From the NCBI GenBank assembly GCA_964022665.1, contig CAXIDF010000010.1:81532-145531 (forward strand): a stretch of 64,000 nucleotides of DNA, read 5' to 3'. Source of the stretch: Haliea sp964022665 (GTDB lineage Bacteria; Pseudomonadota; Gammaproteobacteria; Pseudomonadales; Halieaceae). The translations under genes and the position numbers were made by a program. The notes below the pieces were generated by a model, which was given only the letters and a program-made list of their open reading frames with translations, made no database searches and was not told where the DNA came from. Shown in pieces: positions 1 through 9,023 of the stretch. Positions within the stretch are counted from its first letter, which is position 1. Every line of letters starts with the position of its first letter.

Positions 1-1
1 T

Positions 2-640
2 GTCATGGATGAGGTTGCCTGGGGTATCGATTTCGAAGGCGAAGTCGCGGTTATCACGGGGGATGTGCCCATGGGTGTGAGCGCGGCGCAGGCCGCCGGG
101 GCGATCCGCCTGCTGATGCTGGTCAACGATGTGTCTTTGCGCAACCTGATCCCCGCGGAGCTGGGCAAAGGCTTCGGTTTCTTCCAGTCCAAGCCTTCCA
201 GCGCGTTCAGCCCGGTGTGTGTGACGCCGGACGAGCTGGGCCCGGCCTGGGGCGGCGGTCGGCTGCACCTGCCGCTGAACATACACTTCAATGACGCATT
301 GTTCGGACAGGCGAATGCCGGGGTCGACATGACCTTCGATTTCCCCACGCTGATCGCTCATGCGGCGAAAACCCGCCCGCTGGCTGCCGGCACGATTATC
401 GGCTCTGGCACCGTATCCAACAAGGGTGCCGACGGATCACCGGGGCAACCGGTCACGGCGGGCGGGCTGGGTTACAGCTGCATTGCGGAGTTGCGCATGA
501 TCGAGACCCTGCGCGATGGCCAGCCTTCCACGGCGTTCATGCAGTTCGGTGACCGGGTGAGTATCGAGATGGCAGACGCGGATGGCGCCTGTATTTTTGG
601 CCGCATCGAGCAGCAGGTTGTGGCGCGTTCACGCAGCTGA
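2..640 (+). CDS. Fumarylacetoacetate hydrolase (FAH) family protein, 5'-truncated by window edge
   Basis: The frame is open from the first bases, so the gene begins outside the window. The ATG at 5 falls in mid-fold and is not the likely start. About 212 C-terminal residues are present, against roughly 330 in this subfamily. The motifs DFEGEVAVITGDVP, VNDVSLRN and GTIIGSGTVSN match the FAH catalytic domain, whose acidic residues bind a divalent metal. The family cleaves or decarboxylates beta-diketo or acylpyruvate-type acids in aromatic and related catabolism. The substrate here is unknown. The LLM oxidoreductase and VOC protein that follow on the same strand suggest a small degradative cluster. 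Confidence 0.85.
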   Translation, partial: VMDEVAWGIDFEGEVAVITGDVPMGVSAAQAAGAIRLLMLVNDVSLRNLIPAELGKGFGFFQSKPSSAFSPVCVTPDELGPAWGGGRLHLPLNIHFNDALFGQANAGVDMTFDFPTLIAHAAKTRPLAAGTIIGSGTVSNKGADGSPGQPVTAGGLGYSCIAELRMIETLRDGQPSTAFMQFGDRVSIEMADADGACIFGRIEQQVVARSRS

Positions 641-781
641 TGGGGCGCCGCGGCTTCGTGCTGCGCTAGCGCAGCGGACTTGGTTCAACTATGCATAAAA
701 TAATGAGCGCGCATTAAAAGTTTGCTCCGCGGGCACGGCGGCTGCGTTAGTATGGCCCCTTGCATGGCTGAGGAGCAGGGT

Positions 782-1654
782 ATGAAATTCTGGCAAGCGC
801 TGGTGTGGACTGAACCAGAGCAGCTGGTGCCGTTGGCACAGTTCGCCGAAGAGCTGGGGTTCCATGGGGTGTTCAATGCCGACCACGCCGTATTTCCCGA
901 GGATGTGAAATCTCCCTACCCGTACGCGCAGAGCGGTGTGCCACCGATGACCGCGGATGCACCCTACCCGGACTGTTGGGTGAGTATTGCCTTCATGGCC
1001 GCCGCCACCCGCCGCCTGCATTTCACGACATCGATTTATGTGTTGCCGCTGCGCAATCCCTTTGAGGTGGCCAAGGCCACAGGCTCGCTGGATATTTTCA
1101 GTGGCGGCCGCTTTGCGCTGGGGGTTGGCGCGGGCTGGATGCAGGACGAGTTCGACATTTATGACGTTCCCTTTCGCCGGCGCGGTGAGCGCATGGATGA
1201 GATGATCGATGTGATGCACAAGCTCTGGCAGGGGGGCATGGTAGACCATGACGGCCCCCTGTTCCCGTTCCCGCGCCTGTGCATCGAGCCTGCCCCGGGG
1301 CACAACGTGCCCATCTATGTCGGCGGTGCCAACGAGGCGGCCCTGCGCCGTGCCGCGGTGCGTGGCGACGGCTGGATTGGTGCGGGCAACCATCCGGACG
1401 AGGTGCCTGCGCTGATGGCGCGGCTGCGTGCACTGCGCGAGGCGGCCGGGCGCGCGGCCGAGCCCTTCGAGACCATTGTCGGGCTGACGACGCCGCTGGA
1501 CGTTGCGACCTTGCAGCGTCTGGAAGAGGCGGGTATGACTTCGGCGGTAAACCTGCCTTTCAGTTTCGCATTGGGCAAACATTCAACGCTCGACGCCAAG
1601 AAGCGTTTCATGGAGGACTTCGAGCGGCGCATCATGCGTCCGCTACGGGGTTGA
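782..1654 (+). CDS. LLM-class (luciferase-like) flavin-dependent oxidoreductase
   Basis: A 290-residue TIM-barrel protein of the bacterial luciferase-like family. It shows the F420-type subfamily pattern: FAEELGFHGVFNADH near the start, the strand-turn DIFSGGRFALGVGAGWM near residue 105, and VPIYVGGANEAALRRAA near 180. The ATG at 782 follows an AGGAGCAGG ribosome site, so the in-frame ATG at 722 is rejected. Members use FMN or F420 for oxidation or monooxygenation. No F420-synthesis gene is in this window, so the cofactor cannot be assigned. It sits between the FAH and VOC genes and probably acts in the same catabolic route. Confidence 0.88.
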   Translation: MKFWQALVWTEPEQLVPLAQFAEELGFHGVFNADHAVFPEDVKSPYPYAQSGVPPMTADAPYPDCWVSIAFMAAATRRLHFTTSIYVLPLRNPFEVAKATGSLDIFSGGRFALGVGAGWMQDEFDIYDVPFRRRGERMDEMIDVMHKLWQGGMVDHDGPLFPFPRLCIEPAPGHNVPIYVGGANEAALRRAAVRGDGWIGAGNHPDEVPALMARLRALREAAGRAAEPFETIVGLTTPLDVATLQRLEEAGMTSAVNLPFSFALGKHSTLDAKKRFMEDFERRIMRPLRG

Positions 1655-1672
1655 ACAACGGAGAGGAATGAC

Positions 1673-2149
1673 ATGTCAGAAGACCAGCGACTGCAGGCGC
1701 TCGGCCTGCCCCCGATTGACCAGATCGGTTTTGTAGTGAAAGACCTCGATGCCTGGATAGCCCGTTTCGATCCAGTATTCGGCCCTTTTTCCCTGATGAA
1801 TGGATCGGTAGAGGGCGCCGACTTCCGTGGCCGCCGCGAAGATGTGCAGCTGCGGTTGGGCTTTGGGCGCAGTGGGGACGTTGAAATCGAGCTGATTGAG
1901 TGGCAGTCGGGCGTCAGTCCGCACAGCGAATTCATCGAGTCCGGGCGCGAGGGTATGCATCACCTGCGCTTTCGCGTCGAGGATGCCGACCACTGGATTG
2001 AGAAGCTCGCCGCCATCGGGTACACACCGTTCTGGTACAAGCGCTGGAACAGCGATACGGTATTTGCCTACCTGGAGAGCCCGGATTTTCCACTCTGCCT
2101 GGAGCTGCTGCAAATGCCGCAAGAGGGCGCGGGCGCGCCGCAGCCATAA
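1673..2149 (+). CDS. VOC (glyoxalase/bleomycin-resistance fold) family protein
   Basis: 158 residues with the vicinal-oxygen-chelate pattern: IDQIGFVVKDLDAWIARFDPVFGPF at the N-terminus, and a second half with HHLRFRVEDADHWIEKL followed by CLELLQ. Metal-ligand candidates are the His in GMHHLRF and the Glu in CLELL. It resembles methylmalonyl-CoA epimerase-like and lactoylglutathione lyase-like VOC proteins, but the substrate cannot be read from the sequence. It starts 18 bases after the LLM gene behind a GGAGAGG site, so it is probably in the same operon. Confidence 0.8.
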   Translation: MSEDQRLQALGLPPIDQIGFVVKDLDAWIARFDPVFGPFSLMNGSVEGADFRGRREDVQLRLGFGRSGDVEIELIEWQSGVSPHSEFIESGREGMHHLRFRVEDADHWIEKLAAIGYTPFWYKRWNSDTVFAYLESPDFPLCLELLQMPQEGAGAPQP

Positions 2150-2207
2150 CATGTGCCGCGGGGCGTATCGGGCGCGTTGAAACAGTGCTTTTTTCTCTGC
2201 GGGGCTG

Positions 2208-2236
2208 TTGACCGGGCGTGGCGGCGTACCTATAAT
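2208..2236 (+). promoter_or_regulatory. Sigma-70 promoter for the initiator tRNA / rimP-pnp locus
   Basis: TTGACC at 2208-2213 and a perfect TATAAT at 2231-2236 are separated by 17 bases. Transcription would start near 2243, about 75 bases before the tRNA. This is the best promoter seen upstream of the translation operon. Confidence 0.8.
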
Positions 2237-2318
2237 GCACAGCCTCGAATTTGGGCCGGTAAAGTTGGTTAGGCCCAGTATGAAGTGCCAAGGGGCCTTC
2301 AGGTCGAGGAAGTTTTGA

Positions 2319-2395
<77 letters not shown>

Positions 2396-2437
2396 ACATA
2401 CGTGTCGTCCGCTCCGAATTGGCGGCACGTTTCGTCA

Positions 2438-2459
2438 AAGCCCCTTCTTGGGGCTTTTT
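2438..2459 (+). terminator. Rho-independent terminator/attenuator after the initiator tRNA
   Basis: AAGCCCC-TTCTT-GGGGCTT followed by a T run, in the gap between the tRNA and rimP. It probably limits read-through into rimP-nusA-infB, giving more tRNA than mRNA. NusA, made downstream, could act at this site, but that is inference. Confidence 0.8.
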
Positions 2460-2524
2460 CGTATCTGCGAAAAATGCAGGCGTTTTTTGCAAGCGTAACC
2501 GCCAGTGGCGGAAATGGAGTCGGA

Positions 2525-3019
2525 TTGACGGCCAGGCAACAGGAACTGCAGGCACTGCTGGAACCCACAGTGGTCGCCCTCGGCTTTGACCTCTGGGGCA
2601 TCGAGTATGCTGCCCAGGGCAAGCACAGTGTGCTGCGCGTCTTCATTGACGCCCAGTCGGGTGTGACTGTGGACGACTGCGCCGCGGTGAGTGCGCAGGT
2701 CAGTGCCGTGCTGGATGTCGAGGACCCTATCACCGGTGAATATACCCTGGAGGTGTCTTCGCCCGGTGTCGACCGCCTGCTGTTTCGCCTGGAACAGTTT
2801 CCACCGTTCTTTGGCGAATGGATTGAGGTGCGTTTGCGCAGGCCCTTCGAGGGGCGGCGCAACTTCAAAGGCATTTTGCAAAGTATTGAAGGCGATGAGG
2901 TTGTGGTGCGTGTTGACGACCACGAGTACCTGCTGCCCTATAGCGCCGTGGACAAGGCGCGTGTTCATCCCCGCATCGAGGGTGCGGCCAGCGTAACTGA
3001 CGAGGCTACGAATGACTAA
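2525..3019 (+). CDS. rimP: Ribosome maturation factor RimP
   Basis: 164 residues from a TTG start at 2525 preceded by GGAG at 2516. Longer in-frame starts at 2402 or 2474 would run through the terminator hairpin and exceed the usual length of about 150. The alpha/beta N-domain has LGFDLWGIEY and the SH3-like C-domain has SSPGVDRLL and GRRNFKGILQSIEGDEVVV. RimP is needed for 30S subunit maturation. The stop overlaps the nusA start by 8 bases, implying translational coupling. Confidence 0.95.
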   Translation: MTARQQELQALLEPTVVALGFDLWGIEYAAQGKHSVLRVFIDAQSGVTVDDCAAVSAQVSAVLDVEDPITGEYTLEVSSPGVDRLLFRLEQFPPFFGEWIEVRLRRPFEGRRNFKGILQSIEGDEVVVRVDDHEYLLPYSAVDKARVHPRIEGAASVTDEATND

Positions 3020-4505
3020 AGAGATCCTGATGGTGGCTGAGGCCGTCTCGAATGAAAAAGGCGTGTCCGAGGACATCATTTTCGAGGCGATCGAGCTGGC
3101 GCTGGCAACAGCGACCAAGAAGCGCTACGACGAGGATGCCGATATCGAGGTGACGATCGACCGCAAGACGGGCGACTACGTTACTGTGCGTCGCTGGCTT
3201 GTGGTCCCCGATGATGAAATGGCGCTGCTGGGCACACAGTTCACCACCGAGGAAGCGATAGAGAAGGAGCCGAGCCTCAAGCCCGGCGACATCTACGAGG
3301 AATCGGTGGACAACGTAGGCTTCGGGCGCATTGCCGCACAGACCGCCAAACAGGTGATCGTGCAGCGTGTGCGCGACGCCGAGCGTGCGCAAGTCGTTGA
3401 GCTGTATCTTGAGCGCGTGGGCGAGCTGGTTGCCGGCACCGTGAAGAAAGTCACGCGCGACAATGTGATTGTCGACCTCGGGAGCAATGCCGAGGGCCTG
3501 TTGCCCCGCGACCAGTTGGTGGGTCGCGAGACGTTCCGTGTCAACGACCGGGTGCGTGCCATCCTGCGCGAGATCAGCGCGGAGACGCGCGGACCGCAGC
3601 TGATGCTGAGCCGCTCCTGTCCGGAAATGCTCATCGAGCTGTTCAAGATTGAAGTGCCGGAAATTGCCGAAGAGGTAATCCAGATCAAGGCCGCTGCTCG
3701 CGACCCGGGTTCGCGCGCCAAGATTGCGGTGAAAACCAACGACCAGCGTATCGATCCGGTCGGGGCGTGTGTTGGTATGCGCGGCTCGCGTGTACAGGCG
3801 GTGTCCAACGAGCTGGACAATGAGCGTGTGGACATCATTCTCTGGGATGATAACCCGGCGCAACTGGTGATCAACGCCATGTCGCCGGCCGAGGTCGAGT
3901 CCATCGTGGTCGATGAAGACAGCGGCACCATGGATGTGGCGGTTGCGGAAGACAACCTGGCGCAGGCCATCGGCCGCTCCGGGCAGAACGTGCGACTGGC
4001 CAGCGAGCTGACCGGCTGGACCATCAACGTGATGAGCAACGAGGAAGCGGCCGAGAAGCACGAGGCGGAGGCCGGCGAAGTGATCCAGATGTTCGTTGAG
4101 CAGCTGGATATCGACGAGGAAGTGGCCGAGATCCTGGTCGAGGAAGGCTTTACCACGCTGGAAGAGGTGGCCTATGTGCCACTGGAAGAAATGACCGCCG
4201 TGGACGGCTTCGATGAAGAAATCGCCGAGGAATTGCGGGCGCGCGCCAAGGATGCGCTGCTGACCCAGGCGATTGCCTCGGAAGAGCAGCTCGGTGCCAA
4301 CGAGCCCGCTCAGGACCTGTTGGAGATGGACGGTATGGATCGTCACCTGGCCTTTGTGTTGGCCAGCCGTGGTGTGGTCACCATGGAGGATCTCGCGGAA
4401 CAGGGTGTCGATGAATTGATGGACATTCCGGAAATGACCGAGGAGCGCGCAGGAGAGCTGATCATGACAGCGCGCGCACCCTGGTTTGCCGAGGAGAGTG
4501 AATAG
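3012..4505 (+). CDS. nusA: Transcription termination/antitermination factor NusA
   Basis: 497 residues, the usual gammaproteobacterial length. Domain order: RNA-polymerase-binding N-domain (1-125), S1 (about 135-200, GTVKKVTRDNVIVDLG), two KH domains (about 205-345, GACVGMRGSRVQAV and AIGRSGQNVRLA), then two acidic C-terminal repeats (about 365-490). It binds RNA polymerase and nascent RNA, controlling pausing, termination and rRNA antitermination. It is the second gene of the rimP-nusA-infB unit. Confidence 0.98.
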   Translation: MTKEILMVAEAVSNEKGVSEDIIFEAIELALATATKKRYDEDADIEVTIDRKTGDYVTVRRWLVVPDDEMALLGTQFTTEEAIEKEPSLKPGDIYEESVDNVGFGRIAAQTAKQVIVQRVRDAERAQVVELYLERVGELVAGTVKKVTRDNVIVDLGSNAEGLLPRDQLVGRETFRVNDRVRAILREISAETRGPQLMLSRSCPEMLIELFKIEVPEIAEEVIQIKAAARDPGSRAKIAVKTNDQRIDPVGACVGMRGSRVQAVSNELDNERVDIILWDDNPAQLVINAMSPAEVESIVVDEDSGTMDVAVAEDNLAQAIGRSGQNVRLASELTGWTINVMSNEEAAEKHEAEAGEVIQMFVEQLDIDEEVAEILVEEGFTTLEEVAYVPLEEMTAVDGFDEEIAEELRARAKDALLTQAIASEEQLGANEPAQDLLEMDGMDRHLAFVLASRGVVTMEDLAEQGVDELMDIPEMTEERAGELIMTARAPWFAEESE

Positions 4506-4565
4506 GCCAGTACAGGCGTTTTTACTCTAGGCATCAGGGTTTCACGGGATTAAGGAGAATTTTGC

Positions 4566-7247
4566 ATGGCGCAAGTGACAGTACAGCAGCTCGCGGAAAC
4601 AGTGGGAGCGCCCGTTGACCGTCTGCTGACGCAGATGAAGGAAGCGGGTCTGCCTCACTCGGCTGCCGGTGAGGCCGTGTCGGAAGAAGACAAGCAGACG
4701 CTGCTCACCTTCCTGAAGCGCAGCCATGGTGAGTCCACCGCGGCGCCCAAGCGCATCACCCTGAAACGCAAGACGATCAGCACGTTGAGAACGTCAGGTT
4801 CACAGGGCAAGAAAACGGTGAACGTGGAAGTGCGCAAGAAACGCACCTACGTGAAGCGCGACGCCTCGGACGCCGATTCGGAAATGCAGGACGCGGCCAA
4901 GCTGGAAGCCGCTGCGCTTGCAGAGGCCGAGCGACAGGCGGCGGAAGCGCGTGCTGCGGAAGAAGCGGAGGCGGCGGAAAAAGCAGCCCGCGAAGCGGCC
5001 GAGGCCGAGGAAGAAGCAGCCGTTGCTGCCGCCGCGGCATCCGTCCCCGAGCCAGAGCCTGAAGACGAGAAAGACCTGGACCCGGAGATTTTGCGGCAGC
5101 GTGCAGCCGAGCGGCGGATGGCGCGCGAGGCGGCGGAAGCCGAGGCGCGCAAAGCTGCCATGGAGGCACGCAAGGCCGAGGAAGAGCGGGTCAAGACGGA
5201 AGCTACGGCAAAAGTGGAACGGGAAAAGGAAGCCGCAGCCAAGCGGCCCAAGCGCCTGCACGACGCGCCCGCGCCACAAACCGAAGAGCAGCGCAAGAAG
5301 GCGGCCCGTGGCCGGCTCGATCGCAGCTCTCCCGGTGGTCGCGGTAAGCAGCGTGGCCACAACCTGTCATTGTCCGACCTGGAAGCAGCGGAATCCGGCA
5401 TGATGCGCCGCCGCGGCGGGCGCAAGAAGATGCGTGGTGGTTCCCATGCGGAGCACGGTAAACACGGATTCGAGATGCCTACAGAGAAAAGAGCCCACGA
5501 AGTCGAACTGGCCGACATGACCTCGGTCGGTGGCCTGGCGCAGCAGATGTCGGTGAAGGCCGGCGAAGTGATCAAGGAGCTGATGAAGCTCGGCGTCATG
5601 GCCACCATCAACCAGATGATCGACCAGGATACGGCGATCCTCGTGGTAGAGGAGATGGGGCACAAACCGAAGTTGATCAGCGCCGATGCGCTGGAAGAAA
5701 AGCTGGAAGAGACCCTGGCACAGCACGAGGGTACGCTGGAGCCGCGCGCCCCGGTGGTGACGGTGATGGGCCACGTAGACCACGGCAAGACTTCATTGCT
5801 CGACTACATTCGCAAGGCGAAAGTCGCTTCCGGTGAGGCGGGTGGTATCACCCAGCACATCGGTGCCTACCACGTGGAAACTGGCCACGGCATGATCTCC
5901 TTCCTCGACACCCCCGGGCACGCGGCTTTTACCGCCATGCGCGCCCGCGGTGCGAAGAGCACGGATATCGTCATTCTGGTGGTGGCCGCCGATGACGGCG
6001 TCATGCCGCAGACCGAAGAAGCCGTGCAGCACGCCAAGGCTGCCAAGGTGCCCCTGATTGTCGCCATCAACAAGATGGACAAGGAGGGCGCCGACCCCGA
6101 CCGCGTCAAGAGTGAACTGGCGGCCCGCGAGGTGATTCCCGAGGACTGGGGCGGTGATACCCAGTTTATCGAAGTGTCTGCACACACCGGCGACGGCGTT
6201 GATAACCTGCTGGACGCCGTGCTGCTGCAGGCCGAAGTACTTGAGCTGCAGGCACCGCGCGACGTACCCGCACAGGGCATCGTGATTGAGTCGCGCCTGG
6301 ATAAAGGCCGCGGCCCGGTGGCTTCGCTGCTGATCCAGAGCGGCACCCTGCGCCAGGGTGACATAGTGCTGGCCGGGCTGCAGTATGGCCGCGTGCGCGC
6401 CATGCTGGATGAAAACGGCAAGAACATCAGCGAAGCTGGCCCCAGTATTCCGGTGGAGATCCTGGGCCTTGATGGCACGCCGGACGCCGGTGACCTGTTC
6501 GCGGTGGTTGAAAGCGAGAAGCGGGCGCGCGAAGTGGCCCAGTACCGCCAGGACAAGACACGCGACAGCAAGCTGCAGCGTCAGCAGGCGGCGAAGCTCG
6601 ACAACATGTTCGAGAGCATGACAGCGGGCGAGAAGAAAACGCTCAACGTGGTGGTCAAGGCAGACGTGCGCGGCTCTCTGGAGGCCATCCAGACGGCGTT
6701 GCTGGACCTCGGCAACGAGGAAGTGCAAGTGAACATCGTCTCCGGTGGCGTCGGCGGCCTGGCGGAAACCGATATCACCCTGGCGATCACCTCGAGTGCC
6801 GTGGTGTTTGGTTTCAACGTGCGTGCCGATGCCTCTGCGCGCCGCCTGGTGGAAAACGAGGGCGTGGATCTGCGTTACTACAACGTGATCTACGATCTCA
6901 TTGACGACGTGAAGCAGGCCCTGACCGGGATGCTGGCGCCGGAAATGCGCGAGGAAATTCTTGGCATCGCCGAGGTGCGCGACGTGTTCCGCTCGCCCAA
7001 ATTCGGCGCCATTGCCGGTTGCATGGTGATCGAGGGCACGGTGTACCGTTCACGTCCCATCCGCGTGCTGCGCGACAACGTGGTGATCTACCAGGGTGAA
7101 CTGGAATCCCTGCGCCGCTTCAAGGACGATGCCAGCGAAGTGCGCAACGGCATGGAGTGCGGTATCGGCGTCAAGAACTACAATGACGTCAAGCCGGGCG
7201 ACCTGATTGAAGTATACGAAGTCAAGGAGTTTGCCCGCACCCTGTAG
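4566..7247 (+). CDS. infB: Translation initiation factor IF-2
   Basis: 893 residues. An N-terminal IF2-N domain (about 1-55) is followed by a long Ala/Glu/Lys/Arg-rich linker (about 95-250) and a second IF2-N domain near 315-365. The GTPase domain has G1 GHVDHGKTS near residue 400, G3 DTPGH and G4 NKMD, followed by the beta-barrel, core and C-terminal fMet-tRNA-binding domains. GTP-bound IF-2 places initiator tRNA on the 30S subunit, and that tRNA is encoded at the head of this locus. An AAGGAG site precedes the ATG. Confidence 0.98.
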   Translation: MAQVTVQQLAETVGAPVDRLLTQMKEAGLPHSAAGEAVSEEDKQTLLTFLKRSHGESTAAPKRITLKRKTISTLRTSGSQGKKTVNVEVRKKRTYVKRDASDADSEMQDAAKLEAAALAEAERQAAEARAAEEAEAAEKAAREAAEAEEEAAVAAAAASVPEPEPEDEKDLDPEILRQRAAERRMAREAAEAEARKAAMEARKAEEERVKTEATAKVEREKEAAAKRPKRLHDAPAPQTEEQRKKAARGRLDRSSPGGRGKQRGHNLSLSDLEAAESGMMRRRGGRKKMRGGSHAEHGKHGFEMPTEKRAHEVELADMTSVGGLAQQMSVKAGEVIKELMKLGVMATINQMIDQDTAILVVEEMGHKPKLISADALEEKLEETLAQHEGTLEPRAPVVTVMGHVDHGKTSLLDYIRKAKVASGEAGGITQHIGAYHVETGHGMISFLDTPGHAAFTAMRARGAKSTDIVILVVAADDGVMPQTEEAVQHAKAAKVPLIVAINKMDKEGADPDRVKSELAAREVIPEDWGGDTQFIEVSAHTGDGVDNLLDAVLLQAEVLELQAPRDVPAQGIVIESRLDKGRGPVASLLIQSGTLRQGDIVLAGLQYGRVRAMLDENGKNISEAGPSIPVEILGLDGTPDAGDLFAVVESEKRAREVAQYRQDKTRDSKLQRQQAAKLDNMFESMTAGEKKTLNVVVKADVRGSLEAIQTALLDLGNEEVQVNIVSGGVGGLAETDITLAITSSAVVFGFNVRADASARRLVENEGVDLRYYNVIYDLIDDVKQALTGMLAPEMREEILGIAEVRDVFRSPKFGAIAGCMVIEGTVYRSRPIRVLRDNVVIYQGELESLRRFKDDASEVRNGMECGIGVKNYNDVKPGDLIEVYEVKEFARTL

Positions 7248-7258
7248 GCGGCCCTGCT

Positions 7259-7660
7259 ATGGCAAAGGAATACAGTCGTACCCAGCGCGTTGCAGACTAC
7301 CTGCAACGCGAGCTGGCGCAACAGATCCAGCTCGAGTTGCGTGACCCGCGGATCGGTATGGTCAGCATCACGGGCGTGGATGTCAGCCGCGACCTAGGGC
7401 ATGCCAAGGTCTACTTTACGCGCCTCGGCAGCGATTGCGCCGACGAGGCGCGTGAGGCCGCGGAGGTGCTGAACAAGGCCGCAGGGTTCCTGCGCAGCCG
7501 GCTGTCCCGCGACAGTAATATGCGTAGCGTGCCGCAACTGCGTTTCTATTTTGATAGCAGCGTCGGCCGCGGACGTGATATGGAAGCGCTGATCCGGCGT
7601 GCCGGTGAGGCGGACCGGGAGTTGGGCCTGCGCGATGACGAGCCGGGCGAAGAGTCCTAG
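7259..7660 (+). CDS. rbfA: 30S ribosome-binding factor RbfA
   Basis: 133 residues with the type-II KH fold. Visible motifs are RVADYLQRELAQQIQLELRDPR at the N-terminus (20 or so residues of the conserved helix), then VSITGVDVSRDLGHAKVYF and VPQLRFYFDSSVGRG. It helps mature the 16S rRNA 5' end and supports growth at low temperature. The stop TAG shares its last base with the truB GTG start, so the two are coupled. Confidence 0.96.
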   Translation: MAKEYSRTQRVADYLQRELAQQIQLELRDPRIGMVSITGVDVSRDLGHAKVYFTRLGSDCADEAREAAEVLNKAAGFLRSRLSRDSNMRSVPQLRFYFDSSVGRGRDMEALIRRAGEADRELGLRDDEPGEES

Positions 7661-8589
7661 TGGCTCGGCAACGCAAGGGGCGGCCGCTGGATGGCATATT
7701 GCTGTTGGACAAGCCCGTCGGGTTGAGCTCCAACCAGGCGCTGCAGCGGGCCAAGCGGCTGTTTTTTGCCGCCAAGGCAGGCCATACGGGCAGCCTTGAT
7801 CCGCTGGCGACAGGGGTGCTGCCACTGTGTTTCGGCGAGGCGACCAAGTTCTCCCAGTACCTGCTGGATGCCGATAAAGCCTACGCCAGCACCTTTGTGC
7901 TGGGTGAGCGGCGCAGTACGGGAGACGCCGAGGGTGAGGTGCTGGCCACTGCAAGTGCCGGCGCCATCAGCCGTGAGCAGGTCGAGCAGGCACTGGAGGC
8001 GTTCCGCGGTGCAATCGAGCAGGTGCCGTCAATGTACTCGGCACTGAAGCACGCCGGTCAGCCCTTGTACAAGCTGGCGCGCAAAGGGCAGGAAGTGGAA
8101 CGTGCAGCGCGGCCTGTGGTGGTACACCGGCTGGAGTTGCTGGCGTTTCGGCCCGGCGAACGGGCGGAAGTGGACGTGCAGCTCGAGTGCAGCAAAGGCA
8201 CATACGTGCGTTCGATTGCCGAGGACCTCGGTGCAGCCCTGGGCTGTGGCGGCTATGTGAGTGCGCTGCGGCGCACGCGCGCCGGGCCTTTTGCGCTCGA
8301 CCAGTGCGTTACGCTGGCGGCGTTGGAGGCACTGAAAGATGCCGAGCGGCTGGCGGATATGGACGCGCTGCTGCTGCCCGCGGATACGGCGCTGGACGCA
8401 CTGCCCACCGTGCGACTGACCGAGTCCGGCGGTTTTTACCTGCGCCAGGGCCAACCGGTCCAGGTGCCAAACGCGCCCCACAATGGTATGGTGCGCGTCG
8501 CTCTGGAAACTGGCGAGTTTCTGGGCGTAGGCGAAATATTGGACGATGGGCGCGTTGCGCCGCGTCGCCTGATAGTCACCGGGAGGTGA
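7660..8589 (+). CDS. truB: tRNA pseudouridine(55) synthase TruB
   Basis: 309 residues from a GTG at 7660 that overlaps the rbfA stop (TAGTG). The catalytic motif GHTGSLDPLATGVLPLC near residue 40 contains the nucleophilic Asp. KPVGLSSNQALQRAK precedes it and CSKGTYVRSIAEDLG lies near 175. A C-terminal PUA-like region is present. It makes pseudouridine 55 in the T-loop of elongator tRNAs. Confidence 0.97.
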   Translation: MARQRKGRPLDGILLLDKPVGLSSNQALQRAKRLFFAAKAGHTGSLDPLATGVLPLCFGEATKFSQYLLDADKAYASTFVLGERRSTGDAEGEVLATASAGAISREQVEQALEAFRGAIEQVPSMYSALKHAGQPLYKLARKGQEVERAARPVVVHRLELLAFRPGERAEVDVQLECSKGTYVRSIAEDLGAALGCGGYVSALRRTRAGPFALDQCVTLAALEALKDAERLADMDALLLPADTALDALPTVRLTESGGFYLRQGQPVQVPNAPHNGMVRVALETGEFLGVGEILDDGRVAPRRLIVTGR

Positions 8590-8693
8590 CGCGAACCTGT
8601 CTGTAAATCTGCACGGACAGGCTCTTTCTATCGATCTCCACTGCGCTCTGTAAAAGCGGGTGGAACATGCAGATTAATTGAGAGGAAATTGAC

Positions 8694-8963
8694 ATGGCTT
8701 TAGAAGCTGCGAAGAAAGCAGAAATCGTTAAAGAGTACCAGACCAGCGAGAGTGACACCGGGTCGCCGGAAGTCCAGGTTGCGCTGCTGACAGCAAACAT
8801 CATTCAGCTGCAGGACCACTTCCAGGCTCACAAGCACGACCACCACTCACGCCGCGGCCTGATCCGCATGGTGAACCAGCGCCGCAAGCTGCTCGACTAC
8901 CTGAAGCGCAAGGATGTGACGCGCTACGCCGAGCTGATCAAGCGACTGGGTCTGCGTCGATAA
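8694..8963 (+). CDS. rpsO: 30S ribosomal protein S15
   Basis: 89 residues, the standard length, with the family signatures TGSPEVQVALLT and DHHSRRGLIRMVNQRRKLLDYL. S15 binds 16S rRNA at the 20-22 three-way junction. GAGAGGA lies before the ATG. The 104-base leader (8590-8693) contains the inverted repeat CTGTC/GACAG, which may fold for autoregulation as in E. coli, although no pseudoknot was demonstrated here. Confidence 0.98.
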   Translation: MALEAAKKAEIVKEYQTSESDTGSPEVQVALLTANIIQLQDHFQAHKHDHHSRRGLIRMVNQRRKLLDYLKRKDVTRYAELIKRLGLRR

Positions 8964-8976
8964 GCGGTACCACATA

Positions 8977-8995
8977 CCGGGGCCTTGTGCCCCGG
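8977..8995 (+). terminator. rpsO-pnp intergenic hairpin
   Basis: CCGGGGC-CTTGT-GCCCCGG, a perfect 7-bp GC stem followed by TTGTC. In E. coli this gap holds a partial terminator and an RNase III processing hairpin that autoregulates pnp. Only the hairpin is visible here, and the T run is weak. Confidence 0.6.
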
Positions 8996-9023
8996 TTGTC
9001 ATATTCAGCATTGGAGAAATAAT

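Noticed and set aside
2402..2524. Longer RimP N-terminus from an upstream start
   Set aside because: It would start 7 bases after the tRNA and translate the terminator hairpin; TTG at 2525 has a ribosome site and gives the family length.
3006..4346. Long leftward open frame opposite nusA (about 446 codons), and similar ones opposite pnp (9294-10988) and the first TonB receptor (35676-37298)
   Set aside because: High-GC shadow frames of well-identified genes; the products are His/Arg/Gln/Leu-rich and resemble no family.
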